Shown: positions 1 through 4,653 of the stretch, in pieces
Layout: every line of letters begins with the position of its first letter
How positions within the stretch are numbered: position 1 is the first letter of the stretch
Assembly: GCA_012514545.1 (NCBI GenBank)
Contig: JAAZAC010000294.1
Span: forward strand, 1 to 6,380
Origin: Actinomycetales bacterium
Lineage (GTDB): Bacteria > Actinomycetota > Actinomycetes > Actinomycetales > Cellulomonadaceae
Direction of reading: 5' to 3'
DNA: 6,380 nucleotides
Notes under the pieces: model-generated
What the model was told of the DNA's origin: nothing
Databases searched by the model: none
The model's input: only the letters and a program-made list of their open reading frames with translations
Position numbers and translations under genes: made by a program

Positions 1-345
1 CCGGTCGGCTCGACCCTCACGATGCTCGCCGGCTCGGCGGCCCAGGTGCTCCTCGCGTGGGAGGAGCCGGACCGTCTCCACCGCGGGCTGCAGGGCGCCA
101 AGTTCACGGCGACCGTCCTGTCCGGCGTGCGCCGGCGCGGCTGGGCGCAGTCGGTCGCCGAGCGCGAGCCGGGTGTGGCGAGCGTCTCAGCGCCGGTGCG
201 GGGCCCGTCGGGCCGCGTCGTGGCGGCCGTGTCCATCTCGGGCCCGGTCGAGCGCCTGACGCGCCAGCCCGGCCGGCTGCACGCGGGCGCCGTGGTCGCC
301 GCGGCGAACCGCCTCACCGAGGTGCTGCGCCGCACCGCCGACTGA
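1..345 (+). CDS. ndgR: IclR-family regulator NdgR, C-terminal part (5' end outside window)
   Basis: About 114 residues of the effector-binding domain of an IclR-family transcriptional regulator are present, in frame from base 1 to the TGA ending at 345. The N-terminal winged-helix DNA-binding domain lies outside the window. The conserved IclR C-terminal signature is clear: GW followed by an S..EREPGVASVSAPVRG stretch, then VVAAVSISGP and a closing RL....LH helix. The wording PVGSTLTM, AGSAAQVLLAWEEP and RLHRGLQGA..TAT.LSGVRRRGWAQS closely matches, from memory, actinobacterial NdgR/AreB proteins. These control leucine and other amino-acid biosynthesis and usually sit beside leuCD. The two tRNA genes just downstream and gltX further on fit the usual ndgR neighbourhood. 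I infer a role in amino-acid-responsive control; the target genes (leuCD) are not in the window. The gene ends normally, and a hairpin terminator follows 15 bases later. Confidence 0.88.
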   Translation, partial: PVGSTLTMLAGSAAQVLLAWEEPDRLHRGLQGAKFTATVLSGVRRRGWAQSVAEREPGVASVSAPVRGPSGRVVAAVSISGPVERLTRQPGRLHAGAVVAAANRLTEVLRRTAD

Positions 346-360
346 CTCCCCCGACGACGA

Positions 361-392
361 CGAAGGCCCGGTCCGTGCGGACCGGGCCTTCG
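361..392. terminator. Bidirectional hairpin terminator between ndgR and tRNA-Glu
   Basis: A perfect 15-base inverted repeat: CGAAGGCCCGGTCCG at 361-375 and its exact complement at 378-392, separated only by TG. In practice this is a 14-bp stem with a GTGC tetraloop. It begins 15 bases after the ndgR stop and ends 3 bases from the encoded CCA end of the minus-strand tRNA-Glu, so it can end both convergent transcripts. There is no U-tract on either side, which is common for terminators in high-GC actinomycetes. The symmetry is seen directly; the function is inferred from position. Confidence 0.88.
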
Positions 393-395
393 TGC

Positions 396-471
396 TGGTA
401 CCCCCAAGGGGATTTGAACCCCTGCTACCGCCGTGAGAGGGCGGCGTCCTGGGCCGCTAGACGATGGGGGC
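396..471 (-). tRNA. tRNA-Glu (anticodon CTC)
   Basis: The reverse complement folds as a full cloverleaf. The 7-bp acceptor pairs GCCCCCA with TGGGGGT (one G-U pair at 1-72), followed by discriminator A and a genome-encoded CCA (396-398). The D-arm carries the CGTCTAGCGGCC.AGGAC pattern typical of bacterial tRNA-Glu. The anticodon stem is CCGCC/GGCGG with loop CTCTCAC, giving anticodon CTC (positions 435-437) reading GAG. The T-arm is AGGGG-TTCAAAT-CCCCT. It lies 51 bases downstream of tRNA-Gln on the same strand and is probably co-transcribed with it. In organisms without GlnRS both tRNAs are charged by the GluRS encoded nearby. Confidence 0.97.
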
Positions 472-522
472 GGGACCACCAGAGAGTACAGGGCCGGCGC
501 CGGGGCGCCAAAACGCACTGCG

Positions 523-594
523 CTGGGGTACCTGGACTCGAACCAAGACTAACGGAACCAGAATCCGTCGTGCTGCCAATTACACCATACCCCA
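523..594 (-). tRNA. tRNA-Gln (anticodon CTG)
   Basis: The reverse complement gives a 72-base cloverleaf. The acceptor pairs TGGGGTA with TACCCCA, with G as discriminator base. The D-arm is GGTGTAATTGGCAGCAC. The anticodon loop TTCTGGT gives anticodon CTG (559-561), reading CAG. The T-arm is CTTGG-TTCGAGT-CCAGG. CCA is not encoded: the bases after the discriminator read CGC, so the CCA end must be added enzymatically, unlike in the adjacent tRNA-Glu. The U1-A72 first pair is a classic tRNA-Gln feature. The gene is the first of a two-tRNA unit on the minus strand. Confidence 0.97.
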
Positions 595-602
595 AGGGGT
601 AT
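587..602 (-). repeat. Inverted repeat across the 5' processing site of tRNA-Gln
   Basis: Bases 587-593 and 596-602 are exact reverse complements (7 bp) around a 2-base centre. On the minus transcript the leader segment TACCCC lies immediately before the mature 5' end and copies the 3' acceptor strand TACCCCA. It could pair with the acceptor 5' strand as a UACCC-CUUG-GGGUA hairpin. The symmetry is seen directly. Any effect on RNase P cleavage or tRNA folding is inference, and it may be chance. Confidence 0.5.
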
Positions 603-662
603 ACCGGGCCGGGTCGCGCGACGCCCGCGACGGGCGTGCTCCGGACGGCGTACCGGCGGGGA

Positions 663-693
663 ACTCTACCCGAGCGCGGCGGGGGTGGTCCAA
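663..693 (-). promoter_or_regulatory. Candidate promoter of the tRNA-Gln/tRNA-Glu unit
   Basis: On the minus strand a TAGAGT box (668 down to 663) fits the actinobacterial -10 consensus TAnnnT. A weak TTGGAC (693 down to 688) lies 19 bases further upstream as a possible -35. A start near 656 would give a leader of about 60 bases before tRNA-Gln. The -35 match is poor and its spacing long, so only the -10 is moderately persuasive. Confidence 0.35.
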
Positions 694-711
694 CCGCGGA
701 CGGCCGCGGCG

Positions 712-717
712 TAGGGT
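712..717 (+). promoter_or_regulatory. Candidate -10 box for the gamma-glutamyltransferase operon
   Basis: TAGGGT matches the TAnnnT -10 consensus of the main actinobacterial sigma factor and would start a transcript near 723-725, about 30 bases before the chosen GTG start. No good -35 is seen. Two copies of CCGCGG (694-699 and 704-709), separated by four bases, lie just upstream and could be an operator or simply GC-rich sequence. The rest of 595-754 holds no gene that I can support. Confidence 0.35.
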
Positions 718-745
718 CGCCGTGTCGCCCGCGTGCCCAGCGTCG

Positions 746-752
746 AGGAGGG
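746..752 (+). promoter_or_regulatory. Ribosome binding site that sets the GTG start at 755
   Basis: AGGAGGG is a near-perfect anti-16S match and ends two bases before the GTG at 755. The spacing is short, but this is the only strong Shine-Dalgarno sequence near the gene. It favours 755 over the in-frame GTG at 722, which has no comparable site. Confidence 0.65.
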
Positions 753-754
753 AC

Positions 755-2518
755 GTGACGTTCACCACACGGCCCGAGCTGCTCGGCACGCACGGCATGG
801 TCGCCTCGACCCACTGGCTCGCCTCGCAGTCCGGCATGGCCGTCCTCGAGGCCGGCGGGAACGCCTTCGACGCGGCCGTCGCGGCCGGGCTCGTGCTGCA
901 CGTCGTCGAGCCGCACCTCAACGGCCTCGGCGGGGACCTGCCGATCCTCGCGCGCCCCGCCGGCGGAGAGCCCTTCGTCGTCTGCGGGCAGGGCGTCGCG
1001 CCCGCCACCGCGACCCGCGAGCGCTTCGCCGACCTCGGCCTCACCCGGATCCCCGGCACGGGGCATCTCGCCGCCGTCGTGCCCGGCGCGTTCGGCGCGT
1101 GGCTCGACCTGCTGGCCCGCCACGGGACGTGGTCGTTCCCGGACGCGGCGCGGTACGCGATCGGGTACGCCCGGGACGGCTTCCCGCTCGTGCCGCAGGC
1201 CGCGGCGACCATCGCGCGCTCGGCCGACCACTTCCGCGCCCACTGGCCCTCCTCCGCCCGGACCTGGCTGCCCGACGGCGCCCCGCCGGCCCCCGGGAGC
1301 CGGTTCCGCAACCCGGCCCTCGCCGACACCCTCGAGCGGCTCGCCGCCGAGGCGCGCCGCGCCCCGACCCGGGAGGCGGGGATCGAGGCCGCCCGCCGGG
1401 CGTTCTACGAGGGCTTCGTCGCCGAGGCCGTCGACGCGTTCTGCGCCACGCCCCTCGTCGACTCCACGGGCGAGGCCCACGCGGGCTTCCTCACGGGCGA
1501 GGACCTCGCGCGCTGGCGCGCCACCGTCGAGCCCACCGTCCGCGCGCGCGTCGCCGGGCGCGAGGTGCACAAGACGGGGCCGTGGGGCCAGGGACCGGTG
1601 CTGCTCCAGCAGCTGCAGATGCTCGAGGCGCTCGGCGCGGGCGAGCTGCCGCCGGGCTCGGCGGAGCTCGTGCACACGGTCGTCGAGGTGGCCAAGCTCG
1701 CCTTCGCCGACCGGGACGCCTGGTACGGCGACCCCCGGTGCGCGCCGGTGCCGCTCGACGCGCTGCTCGACCCGGACTACGCCCGGGCCCGCGCGGCGCA
1801 GGTCGGCCCCACCGCGGCCGCCGAGGTCGCGCCCGGCCACCCCGGCGGGGCGGTCCCCCACGGCACGCCGGCCGCCGCGCCGCCCGCCCCCGCCGGCGCC
1901 GGCGCCGGCGCCGGCACGGGCGAGCCCACGCTCGCCGACGTCCCCCGCGGGGACACCTGCCACCTCGACGTCGCCGACGCCGCCGGCAACGTGGTGTCGG
2001 CGACGCCCAGCGGCGGCTGGCTCCAGTCCTCCCCCACCGTCCCCGGCCTCGGCCTCCAGCTGCCCACGCGCGCCCAGATGTTCTGGCTCGACGACGGCCC
2101 CTCCGGCCTGCGCCCCGGCGCCCGCCCGCGGACCACGCTGAGCCCGACCCTCGTCGTCGGCGACGACGTGGTCGCGTGCGGAACGCCCGGCGGCGACCAG
2201 CAGGACCAGTGGCAGACGGTCGTGCTGGTGCACCACCTCTGGCACGGGATGAACCTCCAGGAGGCCATCGACGCGCCCTGCTGGCACACGACGCACCTCG
2301 TCTCCTCGTTCGACCCGCGCACGCTCGAGCCGCGCGGCCTGCACGCCGAGTCCCGGCTCGGCGGGGCCCTCGCGGACCTCCGCGCGCGCGGGCACGCGGT
2401 GACCGACGCCGGCCCCTGGGCCCTCGGCCGGGTCAGCGCCGTGGCGTGGGCACCGGGCGGGCTGCTCCGCGCGGCCGCCAACCCGCGCGGCATGCAGGGC
2501 TACGCGGTGGGCCGGTGA
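755..2518 (+). CDS. Gamma-glutamyltransferase-family Ntn hydrolase
   Basis: A 587-residue protein of the gamma-glutamyltranspeptidase family. These enzymes cleave themselves and use the new N-terminal threonine to hydrolyse or transfer gamma-glutamyl groups from glutathione-like compounds. The N-terminal core shows MAVLEAGGNAFDAAVAAGL (28-46) and LNGLGGD (55-61). PGTGHLAAVVPGAFGAW (100-116) and ARDGF (139-143) follow. The predicted cleavage and nucleophile site is GD-TCHLD with Thr401, then DAAGNVVSATPSGGWLQSS (408-426). RTTLSPT (459-465) and GTPGGDQQDQ (476-485) form the rest of the active site. By eye, TT460-461 replaces the Ser-Ser pair of E. coli GGT. The wording fits a divergent branch common in actinobacteria and proteobacteria, so the substrate is unsure. 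There is no signal peptide, so it is probably cytoplasmic, unlike classical periplasmic GGT. A low-complexity Ala/Gly/Pro linker (about 372-388) precedes the cleavage site. The start is chosen by the AGGAGGG site. Its stop overlaps the next gene's start (GTGA). Confidence 0.88.
   Translation: MTFTTRPELLGTHGMVASTHWLASQSGMAVLEAGGNAFDAAVAAGLVLHVVEPHLNGLGGDLPILARPAGGEPFVVCGQGVAPATATRERFADLGLTRIPGTGHLAAVVPGAFGAWLDLLARHGTWSFPDAARYAIGYARDGFPLVPQAAATIARSADHFRAHWPSSARTWLPDGAPPAPGSRFRNPALADTLERLAAEARRAPTREAGIEAARRAFYEGFVAEAVDAFCATPLVDSTGEAHAGFLTGEDLARWRATVEPTVRARVAGREVHKTGPWGQGPVLLQQLQMLEALGAGELPPGSAELVHTVVEVAKLAFADRDAWYGDPRCAPVPLDALLDPDYARARAAQVGPTAAAEVAPGHPGGAVPHGTPAAAPPAPAGAGAGAGTGEPTLADVPRGDTCHLDVADAAGNVVSATPSGGWLQSSPTVPGLGLQLPTRAQMFWLDDGPSGLRPGARPRTTLSPTLVVGDDVVACGTPGGDQQDQWQTVVLVHHLWHGMNLQEAIDAPCWHTTHLVSSFDPRTLEPRGLHAESRLGGALADLRARGHAVTDAGPWALGRVSAVAWAPGGLLRAAANPRGMQGYAVGR
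1891..1914 (+). repeat. Four tandem CGCCGG hexamers inside the GGT-family gene
   Basis: Four exact, uninterrupted copies of CGCCGG encode an Ala-Gly dipeptide repeat (residues 380-387). It lies in the flexible linker just before the autocleavage threonine. Being in-frame hexamers, copy-number change would lengthen or shorten the linker without a frameshift. The repeat is seen directly; length variation is inference. Confidence 0.8.
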
Positions 2519-3327
2519 GCGCCGGGCAGCTCGCGCTGATCGCCGCCGCCGGGCTCGTCGCCGGGGCGGTCAACACGATCGTCGGCGCGGGGTCGCTGCT
2601 GACGTTCCCGCTCCTCGTCTGGCTCGGCGTGCCGCCGCTGACGGCGAACGTGTCCAACACCGTCGGCCTCATCCCCGCCGCCGTGACCGGCGCCTGGGGC
2701 TACCGGCGCGAGATGGCGGGCCACCGCGCCGTCGTCGCCCGGATGGCGCTGCTCTCGGCGGCCGGCGCGGTCGCCGGCGCCCTGCTCCTCCTCGTGGCGC
2801 CCGGCGCGTTCGGCACGATCGTGCCGCTGCTGCTCGTGGTCGCCTCCGTCCTCGCGGCCGCCCAGCCCCGGGTCGCGGAGGCGATCCGGCGCCGGGAGGC
2901 GCTCGCGGCGCTCGCGCGCGGCCAGACGCTCACCGAGCCCCCGCCGCCCGGGCTCGCCGACGCCGTGACCCGGCCGGTCGGCGCCGGGCTGGCCGCCGGG
3001 ATCCTCCTGACGGGCGTCTACGGCGGCTACTTCGGCGCCGCCCAGGGCGTGCTGCTGCTCGCGATGCTCGGCATCGCGTGGTCGAGCGACCTCCAGCGGG
3101 CGAACGCGGCGAAGGTCGTCCTCGCCGGGGTGGCCAACCTCGTCGGCGGCATCGTCTTCGTCGTCTCCGGCGAGGTGGACTGGCGGATCGCGGCGACGCT
3201 CGCGGCCGGGTCCGCCGTCGGCGGGGTCGTCGGCGCGGGGCTGGGCCGGCGGATCCCCGCGGGCGCGCTGCGGGCGGTCATCGTCGTCGTCGGGCTGGCG
3301 GCCGCTCTGGCACTGTGGCTCACATGA
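2515..3327 (+). CDS. TauE/SafE-family membrane permease
   Basis: A 270-residue, very hydrophobic protein of the TauE/SafE (formerly DUF81) family. Members move sulfite, sulfonates and other small organic or sulfur anions across the cytoplasmic membrane. The family's N-terminal repeat is clear: GLVAGAVNTIVGAGSLLTFP (13-32), then LGVPPLTANVSNTVG (37-51). The second half repeats this theme with GILLTGVYGGYFGAAQGVLL (162-181) and a QRANAAKVVLAGVANLVGG helix (194-212). Approximate membrane segments are 6-25, 44-61, 74-95, 100-116, 155-187, 199-217, 223-243 and 251-269, with a charged loop at 119-153. The length is normal for the family. The GTG start overlaps the upstream stop by four bases (GTGA), and no clear ribosome binding site of its own is seen, so translation is probably coupled. 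The start is supported by this coupling. The transported substrate cannot be read from the sequence; a sulfur-containing anion is plausible next to a GGT-family enzyme. Confidence 0.88.
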   Translation: MSAGQLALIAAAGLVAGAVNTIVGAGSLLTFPLLVWLGVPPLTANVSNTVGLIPAAVTGAWGYRREMAGHRAVVARMALLSAAGAVAGALLLLVAPGAFGTIVPLLLVVASVLAAAQPRVAEAIRRREALAALARGQTLTEPPPPGLADAVTRPVGAGLAAGILLTGVYGGYFGAAQGVLLLAMLGIAWSSDLQRANAAKVVLAGVANLVGGIVFVVSGEVDWRIAATLAAGSAVGGVVGAGLGRRIPAGALRAVIVVVGLAAALALWLT

Positions 3328-3917
3328 ACGACGTCATCGAGACCGTGCCGTGCGGCGACGGCGAGCGGACCGTCGGCCTGACGTTCGACGACGGCCCGAA
3401 CCCGCCCGACACCGAGGCCCTCCTGGACCTGCTGGCCGCGGAGGGGGTGCACGCGGTGTTCTGCCTCGTGGGCGAGCGCGTCGCCGAGCACCCGGACCTC
3501 GCGCGGCGCATCGTCGCGGAGGGCCACGTGCTCGGCAACCACAGCTGGCGCCACGACGACCTCGGCGAGGCGTCGCCGGAGGCGGTCCGCGCCGACCTCG
3601 AGCGGGCCGACGCCGCGATCCGCGCCGCGGTGCCCGGCGCCGAGGTCCCGTTCTTCCGCGCGCCCTTCGGGCACTGGGGCCGCACGATCCCGGTCGCCGC
3701 CGAGCTCGGCATGCGGCCGCTGGGCTGGCGGCTGGCCGTCGGCGACTGGGAGCCGCCGGGGACCGACGCGCTGGTCCGGCGCATCCTCGCCGTCCCGCCG
3801 GGCGGGGTCGTCCTGCTGCACGACGGCGGCGGCGACCGCCGGCAGACCGTCGCGGCGGTGGCCCGCGTCGTCCCCCGGCTGCGCGCCGAGGGCTGGACGT
3901 TCACGACGCCCGCGTAG
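3324..3917 (+). CDS. Polysaccharide deacetylase (NodB homology domain, CE4 family)
   Basis: A 197-residue protein that is almost entirely one NodB domain; CE4 enzymes remove N-acetyl groups from amino sugars with a metal ion. All five family motifs are visible. TFDDGP (20-25) carries catalytic-base Asp22 and metal ligand Asp23. NHSWRH (72-77) supplies metal ligands His73 and His77. FRAPFG (111-116) has Arg112. GWRLAVGDW (134-142) and LLHDGGG (164-170) follow, the latter with catalytic His166. The active site therefore looks intact. There is no signal peptide or membrane anchor, unlike most peptidoglycan or chitin deacetylases, so a soluble cytoplasmic substrate is likely, as for NodB. The ATG overlaps the permease stop (ATGA), making it the third gene of the coupled operon. 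Its 3' end overlaps the convergent HAD gene by 17 bases. The true substrate is unknown. Confidence 0.9.
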   Translation: MNDVIETVPCGDGERTVGLTFDDGPNPPDTEALLDLLAAEGVHAVFCLVGERVAEHPDLARRIVAEGHVLGNHSWRHDDLGEASPEAVRADLERADAAIRAAVPGAEVPFFRAPFGHWGRTIPVAAELGMRPLGWRLAVGDWEPPGTDALVRRILAVPPGGVVLLHDGGGDRRQTVAAVARVVPRLRAEGWTFTTPA

Positions 3918-4653
3918 GCACCCCGAGCAGGTCCGGCACCTCGGTGAGCGAGGCGACGACGTGCACGCCCGCGGCGCGCGCCGCGGCGACGTCGGCCTCC
4001 GGGATGTCGTGCCGCCGGCTGCCGGGACGGTCCACCCAGACGCCGACCAGCCCCGCCGCGACCGCCGCGCGCGCGTCGACGTCGAGCTCGTCGCCGACGT
4101 AGGCGGTGCGCCCGGGCTCCGTGCCGAGCAGCCGGCAGGCCTCGACGAAGACGCGGGGGTCCGGCTTGCCGACGCCGAGCGTGTCCACGCCCACGAGCAC
4201 GGGCACCCGCTCCAGCCCCGCGCGGGCGAGCTTGCCGGTCTGGTAGGCGACGGCCGCGTTCGTGAGCGCGCCGACGGCGAGCCCCGCCGCGAAGAGCCGC
4301 TCGACGACGTCGGCGGCGTCGGGGTGGGCCGCCCAGGCGCGCGCGAAGCCCGCCTCGAAGACCTCGTCCCAGGCGCGGTAGCCCTCCTCGTCGAGCTCGA
4401 CGCCGCCGAAGACGCGGTGCAGCTCGTTCGCGCGGGCGTGCCGCTGCTCGAGGTAGCCGATCTCGCCGCGGGTGTAGCGGCGGTAGTGCCCGCCCGCGTC
4501 CGCGCGCCAGGTGGCGAGCACCTCGCCGTGCCGCTCCTCCGGCACGTGCGGCAGGTAGCGGCGCGCGACGTCCGCGAGCGCGACGGCGAACGCGCCCCGC
4601 GTGTCGACGAGCGTGTCGTCGACGTCGAAGAGGACCCCGTCGACCGCCCTCAC
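3901..4653 (-). CDS. HAD-superfamily hydrolase (phosphatase-like)
   Basis: A 250-residue haloacid-dehalogenase-fold hydrolase, probably a phosphatase of a small metabolite. Motif I is FDVDDTLVD with nucleophile Asp10 and acid/base Asp12. A helical cap (about 20-110) follows. Motif II is ALTNA with Thr131. Motif III is the lysine of GVGKPDP (Lys163). Motif IV is YVGDELDVDA with Asp188 and Asp193. All catalytic residues are present and the length is normal. The GTG start overlaps the gltX stop by four bases (GTGA), so it is translationally coupled to gltX; no other start fits because motif I begins at residue 9. A HAD gene after gltX is a recurrent actinobacterial arrangement, but its function there is not known to me. 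Its last 17 bases overlap the end of the opposing deacetylase gene. Confidence 0.9.
   Translation of the reverse strand: MRAVDGVLFDVDDTLVDTRGAFAVALADVARRYLPHVPEERHGEVLATWRADAGGHYRRYTRGEIGYLEQRHARANELHRVFGGVELDEEGYRAWDEVFEAGFARAWAAHPDAADVVERLFAAGLAVGALTNAAVAYQTGKLARAGLERVPVLVGVDTLGVGKPDPRVFVEACRLLGTEPGRTAYVGDELDVDARAAVAAGLVGVWVDRPGSRRHDIPEADVAAARAAGVHVVASLTEVPDLLGVPTRAS

Noticed and set aside
496..509. Two GGCGCC copies between the tRNA genes
   Set aside because: A self-complementary hexamer repeated with a 2-base gap is unremarkable at this base composition and cannot fold into a hairpin with a reasonable loop.
621..637. Short inverted repeat ACGCCC-5-GGGCGT upstream of tRNA-Gln
   Set aside because: A 6-bp stem is easily expected by chance in sequence this GC-rich, and it has no clear spacing to either promoter.
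425..2395. Long minus-strand open frame (656 codons) opposite the GGT-family gene
   Set aside because: It is rich in Arg/Gly/Ala/Pro without any family motif and runs through both tRNA genes; it is a mirror of the GC-rich coding frame on the plus strand.
733..2514. Upstream extension of the permease frame giving an 864-residue protein
   Set aside because: The part before 2515 is Arg/Pro/Ala low-complexity out-of-frame reading of the GGT gene; permease homology begins at the GTG at 2515.
3970..3985. 16-base perfect palindrome CGCGGCGCGCGCCGCG near the convergent gene ends
   Set aside because: It lies inside the HAD coding sequence, is made only of G and C, and encodes an ordinary Ala/Arg stretch; I do not treat it as a terminator or protein site.
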